This document shows, piece by piece, positions 17,135 through 27,024 of a stretch of DNA of 64,000 nt (positions within the stretch are counted from its first letter, which is position 1; each line of letters starts with the position of its first letter). The stretch is from an uncultured Spirochaetales bacterium (GTDB taxonomy: Bacteria > Spirochaetota > Spirochaetia > Sphaerochaetales > Sphaerochaetaceae), in contig CALXKL010000010.1 of NCBI GenBank assembly GCA_944388965.1, forward strand, positions 1 to 64,000. Reading direction: 5' to 3'. The translations under genes were made by a program, and so were the position numbers. The notes under the pieces are model-generated. The model saw nothing but the letters and a program-made list of their open reading frames with translations. It did not search any database and had not been told where the DNA came from.

Positions 17135-19087
17135 ATGCCCCGGAACATCACATACAAGGTGCTTGCCGCCCATCTCGTGGAAGGATGCATGAAGACGGGC
17201 TCTCCCATCGGAATCAGGATAGACCAGACGCTTACGCAGGACGCCACGGGAACGATGGCGTATCTCCAGTTCGAATCGATCGGACTTGAGCGGGTGCGCA
17301 ACGAGCTTGCGGTCAGCTATGTGGACCACAACACCGTCCAGGTCGGTTTCGAGAATGCGGACGACCATCGCTATCTGCAGTCCGTCGCCGCCTCGAAGGG
17401 CGTCGTGTTCTCGCGTGCCGGCAACGGGATATGCCATCAGGTGCATCTCGAGCGCTTCGGCGAGTGCGGCAAGACGCTTCTGGGCTCCGACAGCCATACC
17501 CCCACAGGAGGCGGACTGGGCATGGTGGCGATCGGCGCAGGAGGCCTGGATGTCGCCCTGGCGATGGCAGGCGTGCCGTTCTCTCTGATCTGCCCACGCG
17601 TGGTCGAGATCAGACTCCATGGAAGACTGAGACCGTTCGTCACGGCCAAGGACGTCATCCTGACCGTGCTGGAACGCTTCGGTGTCAAGGGGAACGTCAA
17701 CACGGTCTTCGAGTACACCGGCGATGGCGTGGCCACCCTGTCGGTGCCGGAGCGTGCCACGATCTGCAACATGGGCGCCGAGTGCGGCGTCACCTTCTCC
17801 ATCTTCCCCTGTGACGAGGTGACCAGGGCCTTCCTGGCCGCGCAGGGCAGGGCGGATGCCTATCATGAGCTGAGCGCCGACGACGGTGCTTCCTATGACG
17901 ACCTTTTCGAGATCGACCTGTCAACACTCGAACCGATGGCCGCATGTCCCCATTCCCCCGGCAACGTGAAGAGGGTCGCTGAGCTTGCAGGCATGAAGGT
18001 GGACCAGGTCCTGATCGGATCGTGCACCAACTCCTCCTATGCCGACATGGTCAAGGTCGGCAGGATCCTCGAAGGACGGCAGGTTCCGCCGAGCGTATCG
18101 TTCGCTGTCGCTCCTGGCAGCAGACAGGTGCTGATGATGATCACCCGCGACGGCACGCTGGAGAAGATGGAGAGGGCGGGTGCGAGGGTCCTGGAGTGTG
18201 CCTGCGGCTTCTGCATCGGCAACCACCAGAGCCCCGCCACGGATGCGGTGTCCCTCAGGACGAACAACCGCAACTTCGAAGGAAGAAGCGGCACGAAGTC
18301 GGCACAGGTCTATCTGGTAAGCCCGGAGGTCGCGGCGCTGAGTGCGCTTGCGGGAATGATAGTCGACCCTCTTGCCCAGCATGAGGTCGAGGCGCCTGGA
18401 GACGTGGCCGTCGACAGGTTCCTGTGCGACGACGGGATGCTCGTCTTCCCGCCGGAGGACGGATCGGGGGTGGAGATTCTCCGTGGTCCAAACATCGGCC
18501 AGCCGCCACGCTGCAAGGCGATGGAGGATACTGTGCGCGGCCTGGTGTCGATCAAGGTCGGTGACAAGATCACGACAGACCACATCATGCCAGCCGGCGC
18601 AAGACTGAAGTACCGGTCCAACATCCCTGTGTACTCCACTTTCGTCTTCGAGAACGTCGATCCCGACTTCCATGTGCGCTCTGCCGCGCTCAGGGACGAG
18701 GGAAGGGCCTCTTTCATAGTCGCAGGCTGGAGCTACGGCCAGGGATCTTCAAGGGAGCATGCGGCGATCTGTCCGATGTATCTTGGAGTGAAGGCTGTGA
18801 TGGCACTGTCGATCGAGCGCATCCACCAGGCCAACCTGTGCAACTTCGGAATAATGCCGCTGACCATCGTGCGCCAGGAGGACTACGATGAGATCGCCCA
18901 GGGACACGAGCTGGTCATCGATGATGCTCCCGGCCAGGTCCGAGCCGCACTGGAAGGCCGCCTCGTCGAGGTCAGGGACCTGACGAACGGCAGGACGTAT
19001 GGAATGAGGCTCGATGTGACGGCCCGCCAGGCCGACATGCTCATCGACGGCGGCCGGCTGAACCAGATGAGGAGGGAGATGGCATGA
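17135..19087 (+). CDS. Aconitate hydratase
   Basis: This 650-residue enzyme converts citrate to isocitrate with a 4Fe-4S cluster. It resembles the shorter, mitochondrial-like aconitases and the related homoaconitase/isopropylmalate isomerase group. Cluster cysteines occur in [11 protein letters not shown] and [25 protein letters not shown] carries the substrate-binding Asp, Ser and His; [14 protein letters not shown] is the swivel-domain substrate motif. A good AGGAGG lies ahead of the ATG. Its stop overlaps the start of the isocitrate dehydrogenase gene by four bases, so the pair forms a citrate-to-oxoglutarate operon, which favours aconitase over isopropylmalate isomerase. Confidence 0.93.
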   Translation: MPRNITYKVLAAHLVEGCMKTGSPIGIRIDQTLTQDATGTMAYLQFESIGLERVRNELAVSYVDHNTVQVGFENADDHRYLQSVAASKGVVFSRAGNGICHQVHLERFGECGKTLLGSDSHTPTGGGLGMVAIGAGGLDVALAMAGVPFSLICPRVVEIRLHGRLRPFVTAKDVILTVLERFGVKGNVNTVFEYTGDGVATLSVPERATICNMGAECGVTFSIFPCDEVTRAFLAAQGRADAYHELSADDGASYDDLFEIDLSTLEPMAACPHSPGNVKRVAELAGMKVDQVLIGSCTNSSYADMVKVGRILEGRQVPPSVSFAVAPGSRQVLMMITRDGTLEKMERAGARVLECACGFCIGNHQSPATDAVSLRTNNRNFEGRSGTKSAQVYLVSPEVAALSALAGMIVDPLAQHEVEAPGDVAVDRFLCDDGMLVFPPEDGSGVEILRGPNIGQPPRCKAMEDTVRGLVSIKVGDKITTDHIMPAGARLKYRSNIPVYSTFVFENVDPDFHVRSAALRDEGRASFIVAGWSYGQGSSREHAAICPMYLGVKAVMALSIERIHQANLCNFGIMPLTIVRQEDYDEIAQGHELVIDDAPGQVRAALEGRLVEVRDLTNGRTYGMRLDVTARQADMLIDGGRLNQMRREMA

Positions 19088-20262
19088 GAAGGATTCCAGT
19101 GCTCTACATCGAAGGGGATGGCGTCGGCAGCGAAATAACCCCTGTCATGATCGACGTCCTTTCCTGTGCCGTGGACAGATCGTACGGAGGAGATGTCGTG
19201 CTCGATTTCGAGGAGGTGCTTGCCGGAGGAAAGGCGGAGAGGCTGACGGGCGACAGCCTCCCGGCTTCCACGCTCGAGCGCATCAGACAGGTCGGTCTCG
19301 CGATCAAGGGGCCGCTGATGACTCCGGTTGGAAAGGGCAGGAGGAGCCTCAACGTCGCCCTCAGGCAGGAGCTCGACCTGTACGTATGTCAGCGCCCCGT
19401 TCGCCATTTCACCGGTGTTCCTTCACCCGTGAAGCATCCAGAGCTCGTCGACATGGTCGTCTTCCGCGAGAACACCGAGGACATATACGCGGGAATAGAG
19501 TGGGCCAGCGGCAGCGAGGACGTGAAGAAGGTGATCGGCTTCCTGACGGACGAGATGGGCGTGCATGCCATCCGCTTCCCCCACACGAGCGCCATCGGCG
19601 TCAAGCCCGTGAGCATCGAAGGTTCGAAGCGTCTGATCCGCGCCGCAATCGACTACGCGATTGCCAACGGGCGCAAGGTCGTCACCCTCGTGCACAAGGG
19701 CAACATCATGAAGTTCACCGAAGGCGGATTCCGTTCATGGGGCTACGAGCTTGCCAGAGAGGAATACGGAGCATACGAGAAGGAGGGCAGGACATACATC
19801 CCGTGCGAAGGCGGCGACCTGCTTCTGGACGACTGCATCTGCGACGCCTTCCTCCAGAACATCCTGCTCAAGCCGCAGAACTACAGCGTGGTCGCCACGC
19901 TCAATCTCAACGGCGACTACGTCTCTGATGCGCTTGCCGCCGAAGTGGGAGGAATCGGGATAGCACCGGGGGCCAACATCAACTACGAAACCGGCATGGC
20001 GGTCTTCGAGGCCACGCACGGTATCGCACCGGACATCGCTGGGCAGGACATCGTCAATCCCCTGTCGCTGGTGCTCTCCGGAGAGATGCTGCTTCGTCAC
20101 ATCGGCCTCGTGGAGGCGGCGGACAGGGTCCTGTCGTCCGTCGAGAGGACCATCGCCTGCGGATGCGTCACAAGGGATTTCTACAATCTGCTGGACGACA
20201 GGGAAGGTGCCCGCTGTCTGGGCACGAAGGCGTTCGGTGCGCTTCTTGTGGAGAACCTGTGA
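19084..20262 (+). CDS. icd: Isocitrate dehydrogenase, probably NAD-dependent
   Basis: This 392-residue enzyme oxidatively decarboxylates isocitrate to 2-oxoglutarate. Substrate residues are clear in [14 protein letters not shown] (with the Ser and Arg that bind isocitrate), [14 protein letters not shown] and [15 protein letters not shown]. In the cofactor loop it reads [10 protein letters not shown], whereas E. coli NADP-dependent Icd has Lys344-Tyr345 at the D-I positions; Asp-Ile there is the NAD-specific pattern, so NAD is the inferred cofactor. It is translationally coupled to aconitase at its start and to the DUF6506 gene at its end. Confidence 0.93.
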   Translation: MRRIPVLYIEGDGVGSEITPVMIDVLSCAVDRSYGGDVVLDFEEVLAGGKAERLTGDSLPASTLERIRQVGLAIKGPLMTPVGKGRRSLNVALRQELDLYVCQRPVRHFTGVPSPVKHPELVDMVVFRENTEDIYAGIEWASGSEDVKKVIGFLTDEMGVHAIRFPHTSAIGVKPVSIEGSKRLIRAAIDYAIANGRKVVTLVHKGNIMKFTEGGFRSWGYELAREEYGAYEKEGRTYIPCEGGDLLLDDCICDAFLQNILLKPQNYSVVATLNLNGDYVSDALAAEVGGIGIAPGANINYETGMAVFEATHGIAPDIAGQDIVNPLSLVLSGEMLLRHIGLVEAADRVLSSVERTIACGCVTRDFYNLLDDREGARCLGTKAFGALLVENL

Positions 20263-20549
20263 TGACACGCTGCGCCTTTCTCATAATGCATCCCGATTTC
20301 AGGGCGGACAGGGACAGGGCCTCGATCCACGGCGCCGATGCCTCGATCATCGGCGTCTCGTCGCTCGAGGAGGCGTGCACTGTTGCCGCAGGACTCGAGA
20401 AGGAGGGAATCGGGTGCATAGAGCTGTGCGGGGCCTTCACGCAGGCCGGAGCCGGAGCTGTCATCGAGGCGACCGGCGGCAGAATCCCCGTAGGCTTCGT
20501 CACGCATCTAGCACAGCAGGACGAGCTGTTCGCCAAGGCCTTCGGTTGA
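20262..20549 (+). CDS. DUF6506-like small protein
   Basis: This 95-residue protein has an alternating strand-helix pattern and a conserved-looking IGCIELCGAF segment followed by GGRIPVGFVTHL, which resembles the small DUF6506 family. The function of that family is unknown. Its ATG overlaps the icd stop codon (TGATG), so it is made together with the two TCA enzymes. The hairpin after it ends the operon. I infer a link with central metabolism only from this position. Confidence 0.65.
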   Translation: MTRCAFLIMHPDFRADRDRASIHGADASIIGVSSLEEACTVAAGLEKEGIGCIELCGAFTQAGAGAVIEATGGRIPVGFVTHLAQQDELFAKAFG

Positions 20550-20579
20550 TAGATAGGACTCTCCACACTTCGTGATGCA

Positions 20580-20610
20580 GATGAAGGCAGAACCATAATC
20601 TGCCTTCATC
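20580..20610. terminator. Bidirectional hairpin between convergent operons
   Basis: GATGAAGGCAGA (20580-20591) pairs perfectly with TCTGCCTTCATC (20599-20610) in the gap between the convergent DUF6506 and CoA-binding genes. The T-tract is weak on both sides, but position and stem strength support a two-way terminator. Confidence 0.6.
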
Positions 20611-20613
20611 CGT

Positions 20614-20985
20614 TCACAGCACTTCATGACCTCTGGCCTGGAGACCCTTGAGTGCGCATCCATCAAGCCATGGGATGCCCTTCTGGTCGAGCAGAGACCT
20701 GATCGCGTCGCTTCCGGCACCCGGCTGGATCAGCACGGCGCCGATCGGCTTGTGGCATTCCCTTATGAGGGCTTCGCCCTTTGCAGGGTTGATGCACAGG
20801 TCAAGCACCTCGATCGAGTCCTCGGGCACGTCATCCAGCGACACAAGCTCCTTGCCCACGCAGTGTACAATGTAGCCTGCATCGGAAAGGGCATGCTTGA
20901 TCCGGTATGCATACTTGTCGCTGTTCAGCGTGTCGCCTGCGACAGTGAACGTCCTCTTGTCCATGAGCTGTTCCAGTGTGATCAT
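20614..20985 (-). CDS. CoA-binding domain protein
   Basis: This 123-residue protein has a Rossmann-like fold of the small CoA-binding type (CoA_binding_2). The strand VAGDTLNSDKYAYRIKHAL replaces the usual VGAS-x-NP-x-K-xx-y motif, and the segment EVLDLCINPAKGEALIREC followed by GAVLIQPGAGSD matches the family's middle. Such proteins bind CoA or related nucleotides; no enzymatic activity is established. It is downstream of the citrate synthase gene on the same strand with 12 bases between, so they are likely co-transcribed. Confidence 0.75.
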   Translation of the reverse strand: MITLEQLMDKRTFTVAGDTLNSDKYAYRIKHALSDAGYIVHCVGKELVSLDDVPEDSIEVLDLCINPAKGEALIRECHKPIGAVLIQPGAGSDAIRSLLDQKGIPWLDGCALKGLQARGHEVL

Positions 20986-20997
20986 AATGCTCTCCCT

Positions 20998-22296
20998 TCA
21001 CCGCTCTGATATGGGGACGACCTTCTTCAGCTCGGGGCCGCTGTACACCTGGCGCGGCCGTCCTATCTTCTGGTAGGGGTCATGCCTCCATTCCAGGTAG
21101 TGTGCAATCCAGCCGGGCAGACGGCCCATGGCGAAGAGCACAGTGAACATGGACTGGGGGATGCCCATCAGATGGAATATGATGCCGGTGTAGAAGTCGA
21201 CGTTGGGGTAGAGGTTCCTCTGGACAAAGTATTCGTCGTTCAGCGCCGCCTCCTCGAGCTGCATTGCGACTTCGAGCAGACGGTCCTCCCTGTGCTGGGC
21301 GGCAAGCACCTCCTGGCACATCCTCTTGGCGATCCTGGCCCTCGGGTCGAACGTCTTGTATACCCTGTGACCGAAGCCCGAGAGTCTGAAGGAAGACGAC
21401 TTGTCCTTGGCCATGGCCACGACGTCCTGTACGGAGAGCCCCTCGCTGATTATTCTGGAGAGCATTTCCATCACCGCCTGGTTCGCACCACCGTGCCTGG
21501 GCCCCCAGAGGGCGCAGCATCCGGCTGCGACCGAGGCGTATAGATTGGCCTCGGAGGAGCCGACGAGACGGACGGCGGAGGTCGAGCAGTTCTGCTCATG
21601 GTCGGCATGCAGGATCAGCAGCTGGTTGAGGGCCTTGACGTGCACGGGATCAGGTCTGTAGTCGATCACGGGCGAGCTGAAGAGCATGTTCAGGAAGTTC
21701 TCGCAGTAGGAATAGTCGTAGCGTGGCTCGACGAAGTCGTATCCCCTGTCCTGGCGGTATGTGAAGGCCGCTATGGTCCTCATCTTGGACAGCAGCCTTG
21801 TGACGGTGAGGTCTATGTTCTCCTCGGGGTCCCTCTCCTCCATCTCGGGGTAGAAGGCCGAAAGGGATGCGACCATGCTTGCCAGAATCGCCATCGGATG
21901 CGCCCCATGAGGATAGGAGCGGAAGAAGTTCCTCATGTCCACATGCAGCAGTGAGTGCTTGTTCAGCAGCTGCGTGTACTCCTGCCTCTCCTTGACGTTG
22001 GGCAGCATCCCCTTGACCAGCAGGTATGCGACCTCGATGAAGTCGCAGTTCTGCACGAGGTCCTCGATGTCGTAGCCTCGGTAGCGGAGGATCCCCTTCT
22101 CGCCGTCGATGTAGCAGATGGACGACATGCAGCTGCCGGTGTTCATGTATCCCGGATCGTAGGTGATGTAGCCCGTGTCCTTGCGCAGACTGGAGATGTC
22201 TATGCTGTGGGCTCCCATGTTGTCGGTTATCACGCCCAGCTCGCAGGTCCTTCCGTCAGGAAGCGTCAGCAACGCCTTCCTGTCCTCTTTGATCAT
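20998..22296 (-). CDS. gltA: Citrate synthase
   Basis: This 432-residue enzyme condenses acetyl-CoA with oxaloacetate. The catalytic residues are present: ILHADHEQNCSTSAVRLVGS (first His), LWGPRHGGANQAV (second His), GFGHRVYKTFDPRA (substrate-binding His and Arg) and a downstream NVDFYTGI with the catalytic Asp. Length and the N-terminal strand domain match the large (type II, E. coli-like) citrate synthases. The start at 22296 was chosen because AGGAGGAAGG lies just upstream; the open frame runs farther but without family similarity. With aconitase and isocitrate dehydrogenase on the opposite strand it completes the oxidative branch. Confidence 0.95.
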   Translation of the reverse strand: MIKEDRKALLTLPDGRTCELGVITDNMGAHSIDISSLRKDTGYITYDPGYMNTGSCMSSICYIDGEKGILRYRGYDIEDLVQNCDFIEVAYLLVKGMLPNVKERQEYTQLLNKHSLLHVDMRNFFRSYPHGAHPMAILASMVASLSAFYPEMEERDPEENIDLTVTRLLSKMRTIAAFTYRQDRGYDFVEPRYDYSYCENFLNMLFSSPVIDYRPDPVHVKALNQLLILHADHEQNCSTSAVRLVGSSEANLYASVAAGCCALWGPRHGGANQAVMEMLSRIISEGLSVQDVVAMAKDKSSSFRLSGFGHRVYKTFDPRARIAKRMCQEVLAAQHREDRLLEVAMQLEEAALNDEYFVQRNLYPNVDFYTGIIFHLMGIPQSMFTVLFAMGRLPGWIAHYLEWRHDPYQKIGRPRQVYSGPELKKVVPISER

Positions 22297-22309
22297 GTGT
22301 CCTTCCTCC

Positions 22310-23200
22310 TCACTTGAAGAGCCGGCATCCGGCCAGAGACTCCAGAGCCCTGACAAGGGCCTGTGTCCCGTCACATCCCATCCCCTGGGCCTGGATGGCG
22401 GCATACAGCTGCTTGACCAGCGCAAGTGTCGGCATGCTCAGCCTCATGCGCTCCGCCTCCTCCAGGGCGATACCCATGTCCTTGATGAAGTGGTCGACCA
22501 TGAAGCCGGGCGCCCAGTCGCCCCGGATCACCCGTGGGGCCAGGTTGTCGAGCGTCCAGCATCCTGCGGCGCCGGGCCTTATGGTCTGCACCATCCTCTC
22601 GAGGTCGAGACCGCACCGGGCTGCGTAGACCAGGGCCTCGCTGACGCCTGCCATGGTTCCGGCGATGACGATCTGGTTGCACATCTTGGTCTGCTGGCCC
22701 ATGGACACCCCACCGCAGTGGTTGATGCTGCGTCCCATCGTTTCGAGGTATGGCCTGATGGCTTCGAAGGTGGCCTCGTCGGCGCCGACCATGAAGGTGA
22801 GCGTCGCCTCTCGTGCACCCCTGTCTCCGCCCGATACCGGAGCGTCGGCGAAGGATGCGCCTCTGGCTGCAAGCCTTCCTGCAATGGTCTTCATCAGGTC
22901 GGGCCTTGTCGTCGTCATGTCCACCGCGATGCATCCGCTCCTGATGGACCTGGCGATCCCATCCTGTCCCAGATACACCTCTTCGACGTCTGCAGGGTAG
23001 CCGACGATCGTGAATACGATGTCGGCCTGTGATGCGACGGCGGCAGGCGAGGGGCACCAGTGGGCTCCTCTGGAGACGAGCTCGTCGGCCTTGCTCCTGG
23101 TACGGTTGTATACGTACAGCTCATGTCCGGCGTCCAGCAGGTGGCCCGCCATCGGGCGTCCCATGACACCCAGTCCTATGAAACCCAGTCTTCCTTTCAT
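22310..23200 (-). CDS. 3-hydroxyisobutyrate dehydrogenase family oxidoreductase
   Basis: This 296-residue protein is a beta-hydroxyacid dehydrogenase. It begins with the Rossmann motif LGFIGLGVMGRPMAGHL, has NRTRSKADELV (the Arg after Asn suggests NADP use), the substrate loop DAPVSGGDRGAREATL, and the catalytic Lys in GQQTKMCNQ. Members reduce or oxidise tartronate semialdehyde, 3-hydroxyisobutyrate, succinic semialdehyde and similar compounds, so the substrate is unknown. The ATG at 23200 starts the fold exactly where the family starts; the longer open frame is discarded. It lies 13 bases upstream of gltA. Confidence 0.88.
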   Translation of the reverse strand: MKGRLGFIGLGVMGRPMAGHLLDAGHELYVYNRTRSKADELVSRGAHWCPSPAAVASQADIVFTIVGYPADVEEVYLGQDGIARSIRSGCIAVDMTTTRPDLMKTIAGRLAARGASFADAPVSGGDRGAREATLTFMVGADEATFEAIRPYLETMGRSINHCGGVSMGQQTKMCNQIVIAGTMAGVSEALVYAARCGLDLERMVQTIRPGAAGCWTLDNLAPRVIRGDWAPGFMVDHFIKDMGIALEEAERMRLSMPTLALVKQLYAAIQAQGMGCDGTQALVRALESLAGCRLFK

Positions 23201-23266
23201 GGCCAAAGGATACACGAAAAGGCGACCTCTTGTCACAGTCGCGTGGAAAGTTGTAAATCGACAGAT

Positions 23267-23956
23267 GTGAAGGAAGAACTTGCAGGAACGCTGGCCGGCA
23301 TTGACAGGCTGTCCTATGTGGACATGATCTGCATGCTCGGCATGGATGGCTCCAGCGTCCCCTATGCGGGAGACGACGGAGCGTATGTAAAGATGGACGA
23401 CCACCTGGTCTCCATCGCATCCTTCTCGGGAGGGGACGGGATCCTGAGCCATCTGGAGGACGGCTTTCCTCTGGTGTGCGTGCATGACGAGAATCTGAGG
23501 AACATCCTCGTGAACGACCTGGGATACGAGAACGAGGAAGGCTGCTGGAGCTGTTCCTGGTGGGGCGGTCCGACAGGGGAGTGCGGCCACGATATGCGCA
23601 CTCTGGACACCTCCTACCTCGAGCGGATCCATGAGGTGTATTCGCTCAGCGACAGACAGGAGCTGGAGAGGGACCTGGAGAAGGGCATGGTGACGGGTCT
23701 CTTCGTCGAGGATTCCCTCGTGGGCTTCATAGGATTCCATAGAGAGGGGAGCATGGGCATGCTCCACGTGTTCGAGCCATACCGAAGACGCGGCTATGCC
23801 GAAGTGCTCGAAAGACATGACATCGACAGGGCGCTTGCCATGGGGCTGATCCCGTACTGCCATGTCTTCTTCTCGAACAGGGCGAGCCTGGCATTGCAGG
23901 CCAAGCTGGGACTGGAGAGGGGCTCCAGACCGATATGGTGGCTGTGGCGCGGGTGA
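23267..23956 (+). CDS. GNAT family N-acetyltransferase
   Basis: This 229-residue protein has an unassigned N-terminal half (about 1-120) and a C-terminal GNAT acetyltransferase domain. In the latter, GLFVEDSLVGFIGFHREGSMGMLHVF gives strands 3 and 4 and YRRRGYAEVLERHDI is the acetyl-CoA-binding loop and helix (R-x-x-G-Y/A). The final HVFFSNRASLALQAKLGLE matches the family's NxxxxxxYxxLGF ending. The substrate is unknown. The start is uncertain: GTG at 23267 is the first plausible codon, with a downstream ATG as an alternative. Confidence 0.78.
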   Translation: MKEELAGTLAGIDRLSYVDMICMLGMDGSSVPYAGDDGAYVKMDDHLVSIASFSGGDGILSHLEDGFPLVCVHDENLRNILVNDLGYENEEGCWSCSWWGGPTGECGHDMRTLDTSYLERIHEVYSLSDRQELERDLEKGMVTGLFVEDSLVGFIGFHREGSMGMLHVFEPYRRRGYAEVLERHDIDRALAMGLIPYCHVFFSNRASLALQAKLGLERGSRPIWWLWRG

Positions 23957-23992
23957 TCGCCCGTCCGATGGCCTGATGCAGGAGGTGGTGTG

Positions 23993-24307
23993 ATGAAGAC
24001 GGAAGACGATACTCTCATGACGCAGGAGGAGCTCGTGGACCTTGCGGACTTCTTCAAGGTGTTCGCCGATCCTACCAGACTGAGGATACTCTTCCTCCTC
24101 GAGGAGGGGGAGCAGAGCGTCAGCCGGATCTCATCGCGTCTGGCGATGGGGCAGAGCGCGATCAGCCAGCAGCTGAAGACGCTCAGGAGCTCGAGGCTCG
24201 TGAGGGCCAGGAAGGAGGGAAGGAGCGTCTACTACCGTCTGTGCGACGACCACATCAGCCGCATACTCAAGACGGGCAGGGAACATAACGACGAGCTGTA
24301 TCAGTGA
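23993..24307 (+). CDS. ArsR-family winged-helix regulator
   Basis: This 104-residue protein is a typical ArsR/SmtB repressor: ADFFKVFADPTRLRILFLL, then the recognition helix region SAISQQLKTLRSSRLVRARKEGRSVYYRL. The classic CxC metal-sensing motif in helix 3 is absent and there are few cysteines, so metal sensing at that site is unlikely. The ATG at 23993 has GGAGG seven bases upstream. It follows the GNAT gene by 36 bases and may be co-transcribed. Its last seven bases overlap the convergent maf gene. Confidence 0.88.
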   Translation: MKTEDDTLMTQEELVDLADFFKVFADPTRLRILFLLEEGEQSVSRISSRLAMGQSAISQQLKTLRSSRLVRARKEGRSVYYRLCDDHISRILKTGREHNDELYQ

Positions 24308-24939
24308 CCGGCTCTCCAGCCAAGATCCGAAAGGGCGGCGACGATGGACTCCAGCGGGATGCCGATCACATTCGACCAGCTTCCCTCAATCGATTCGACC
24401 AGTCTCCAGCCGTTCCTCTGTATTCTGTAGCCTCCGGCCGCACCCTGCCATTCACCGCCATCCAGATACCTCTCGACATCATCTTCCCCGAGTCTTCTGA
24501 AACGCACCCTTGACCGGTCGCTCGAGCAGAAAGTCCCGAGCAGGGGCACGTACAGCACATAGCCCGTGACGACGTCCTGCACTCTGCCGCTGAAGGATGT
24601 GAGCATTTCCTTCGCCTCCTGTCTGGAGCCGGGCTTTCCCAGCATGCGTCCGTCGAACGAGACCATGGTGTCCAGCGCTATGGCCAGCGTGTCCTCATCA
24701 TGGGCGATGTTCGAGAGGTACGAGTCCATCTTCAGCTTCGAGATGTGTCTGACTATCTGCCCGGGATCGGAGAGCGGGCCGTAGTCCTCACAGGTATCCT
24801 GCGGACATGCCCTTACGTCGATGCCGCACTGCCTGAGCGTCTCCAGCCTGTTGGGTGAGGCCGAGGCGAGCACGAGCGGATCCATCAGACGTCTGACCTC
24901 ATCGATGAGCCGTGAATCCAGTTCAGGCGCCCTGTCCAT
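24301..24939 (-). CDS. maf: Maf-like nucleoside triphosphate pyrophosphatase
   Basis: This 212-residue protein belongs to the Maf/YhdE family, which hydrolyses non-canonical or pyrimidine nucleoside triphosphates to limit misincorporation. Signature segments are LVLASASPNRLETLRQCG, ALDTMVSFDGRMLGKP, EWQGAAGGYRIQ and GSWSNVIGIPLE. The first motif has Asn instead of the usual Arg/Pro context (SPRR-like), a small deviation. Its start overlaps the end of the ABC-F gene by 17 bases, so the two are translated together. Confidence 0.88.
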   Translation of the reverse strand: MDRAPELDSRLIDEVRRLMDPLVLASASPNRLETLRQCGIDVRACPQDTCEDYGPLSDPGQIVRHISKLKMDSYLSNIAHDEDTLAIALDTMVSFDGRMLGKPGSRQEAKEMLTSFSGRVQDVVTGYVLYVPLLGTFCSSDRSRVRFRRLGEDDVERYLDGGEWQGAAGGYRIQRNGWRLVESIEGSWSNVIGIPLESIVAALSDLGWRAGH

Positions 24940-26866
24940 CCCTGAGCTCCTCCAGCCTCGTCGACACCTCGAACCAGCTTTCGTTCATCTGTTCGATCCT
25001 TGTGACCAGATCCTCCTTCTCGCGGACGATGGCGCTCATCCTGGAGGCGTCCGTATACACCGCCTCCTGTCCCATCTCGTCATCCAGGGCCTTCGCCTTC
25101 GCCTCGCATGAGGAGATCTCCTCCATCAGCCTGTCGGCCTCACGTTCCAGCTTCTGGATGAGGTTGCGCCTCTCCTTCTGCATCCTGTGGTCCTGGGCGC
25201 TCAGGCTCTGCGGTGCAGGTGCACCTTTGCGTCTCTCGTCCTCCTTCCTGTCCAGGAAGGCCTTCTCCTTCTCCTCGAGCTTGTAGGAGAAGTAGTCGTA
25301 GTCCCCTTCGAAGAAGGTGGGTTCGGCGTCGTCCGAAAGATAGAGTATCCTGGTGGCGAGGTTCTTGATGAAGTGGGTGTCGTGGCTGACGAAGACGACG
25401 GTGCCGTTGTATGCCTTGATGGCGTCCAGAAGCATGTCCTTGGAGTTGATGTCCAGATGGTTTGTCGGCTCGTCCAGAAGCAGAAGGTTGGCGGGCTGGA
25501 GAAGTATCTTTAGAAGGGCCAGCCGGCTCTTCTCCCCTCCGGAGAGCACCGAGACGCTCTTGTGCACATCGTCACCCTGGAAGAGGAACGAGCCCAGGAG
25601 GTTCCTCAGCCGGGGGATGTCGCGCGTGTCGGCCACCGACTCGACCTCCTCGAGGACTGTGTTGCCGCCATCCAGAGTCTTCTCGCTCTCCTGTGCGTAG
25701 TAGCCGATCCTGACACCCGCGCCGTCCCTCAGCAGCCCGTCATGGGAGGAATCCTGGTGGGCCATGATCCTCAGCAGCGTCGACTTTCCGGTTCCGTTGC
25801 GCCCCGCGATGGCGAGCCGCTCTCCCTTCCTGACGACGAAGGAGAGGTCGCGGAAGATGACATGCTCCCCGTATGCCTTGCCCAGATGTTCTGCGATCAT
25901 GACGTCGTTGCCGCAGTGAGGGGCAGGGGGGAAGGAGAAGCTCATCCTCTTCAGATGGTCTGGTATCTCGACGATGTCCATCTTCTCCAGCGCGGTTATC
26001 CTGGACTGGACCTGGCGGCTCTTCGTCGCCTTGTACCGGAAGCGCTCGATGAAGCGCTCCGTCTTCTCCATCTCCTGCCTCTGGGCCTCGTGGCGCTTGA
26101 TGGCATCGGCGATCTCCGCCTCGCGCTGATGCATGTATGAGGTGTAGTTGCCGCTGTAGCGGGTCAGCCTGCCCTTGAATAGTTCGTACACCGTGTCGAC
26201 GGTATCGTCCAGGAAGTCCACGTCGTGGCTGACGAGCATCAGCCCTCCGTCGAAGGACTTCAGATAGCCCTTGAGCCAGACGATGGCCTCGATGTCCAGG
26301 TAGTTCGTCGGCTCATCCAGAAGGAGTATGTCCGGGTCCTCGGCAAGGATGCGGGCAAGGGCGATGCGCATCTGGTAGCCGCCTGAGAACTCCCTGGCGG
26401 GACGCTCGAAGTCGGTACGTCTGAACCCGAGACCATGCAGTATCTGCTCGATCCTGCCGCGTCTCCTGTCGTAGGCGACCTCCTCCAGCCTGTCCTCGAT
26501 CAAACCGATGCGCTCCAGTCTGGACTCGTAGTTCGTCTCGTCCAGCTGACCTCTCAGCTGCTGGGCCTCCTCGTACATCAGCCTGAAGCGTTCGTATCCT
26601 TCCTCGGCTATGTCGTAGACGCACTTGTCAGGCAGGACGATGTCGCTCTGCGGCAGGTAGGACACGACCATGCCCTTTGTCCCGGTGATGGTCATGTCGT
26701 CACAGGGCGTCTGGCCTGTCACCACCTTGAGAAGCGTCGTCTTGCCGCAGCCGTTTGCGCCCGTGAGCGCCGCACGGCTGTGTCCGTCGAGTGTGAATGA
26801 TACGTTCTTCAGAACGTCCCTGTCGCCGAACGACAGGCACAGGTTCCTGACCTGGAGTGTGACCAT
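24923..26866 (-). CDS. ABC-F family ATPase
   Basis: This 647-residue soluble protein has two ABC ATPase domains and no membrane segment, the ABC-F layout. Domain 1 has GANGCGKTTL, FSGGYQMRIALA and LLLDEPTNYLD; domain 2 has GRNGTGKSTL, LSGGEKSRLALL and LLLDEPTNHLD. Between them is the charged helical linker (roughly 230-310) that reaches into the ribosome, and a coiled-coil tail (about 550-640) closes the protein. Members act on translating ribosomes, and some protect from antibiotics; the Uup or YdiF-like C-terminal coil points to a housekeeping role. ATG 26866 matches the family start; a longer GTG start is possible. Confidence 0.9.
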   Translation of the reverse strand: MVTLQVRNLCLSFGDRDVLKNVSFTLDGHSRAALTGANGCGKTTLLKVVTGQTPCDDMTITGTKGMVVSYLPQSDIVLPDKCVYDIAEEGYERFRLMYEEAQQLRGQLDETNYESRLERIGLIEDRLEEVAYDRRRGRIEQILHGLGFRRTDFERPAREFSGGYQMRIALARILAEDPDILLLDEPTNYLDIEAIVWLKGYLKSFDGGLMLVSHDVDFLDDTVDTVYELFKGRLTRYSGNYTSYMHQREAEIADAIKRHEAQRQEMEKTERFIERFRYKATKSRQVQSRITALEKMDIVEIPDHLKRMSFSFPPAPHCGNDVMIAEHLGKAYGEHVIFRDLSFVVRKGERLAIAGRNGTGKSTLLRIMAHQDSSHDGLLRDGAGVRIGYYAQESEKTLDGGNTVLEEVESVADTRDIPRLRNLLGSFLFQGDDVHKSVSVLSGGEKSRLALLKILLQPANLLLLDEPTNHLDINSKDMLLDAIKAYNGTVVFVSHDTHFIKNLATRILYLSDDAEPTFFEGDYDYFSYKLEEKEKAFLDRKEDERRKGAPAPQSLSAQDHRMQKERRNLIQKLEREADRLMEEISSCEAKAKALDDEMGQEAVYTDASRMSAIVREKEDLVTRIEQMNESWFEVSTRLEELRDGQGA

Positions 26867-26950
26867 GGTGACAACATTAGCAATTGTGAGCGCATGTATG
26901 CAATGACCTGCCACCGCACCTGTCCGGCATGGATGGAGAGTTGTGCAACG

Positions 26951-27000
26951 GTGAATAGATATTCACTCAACTTGCATTTTTCTGCATGAGAATATATAGT
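26951..27000 (+). promoter_or_regulatory. aroDE promoter with upstream palindrome
   Basis: GTGAATAGATATTCAC at 26951-26966 is a perfect inverted repeat. Just after it, TTGCAT (26972-26977) and TATAGT (26995-27000) form a promoter with a 17-base spacer, which would start transcription near 27006. The palindrome covers the region upstream of the -35 box and could be a regulator site. Confidence 0.45.
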
Positions 27001-27024
27001 GGTTGCGATGAGGAGACGAACGTC

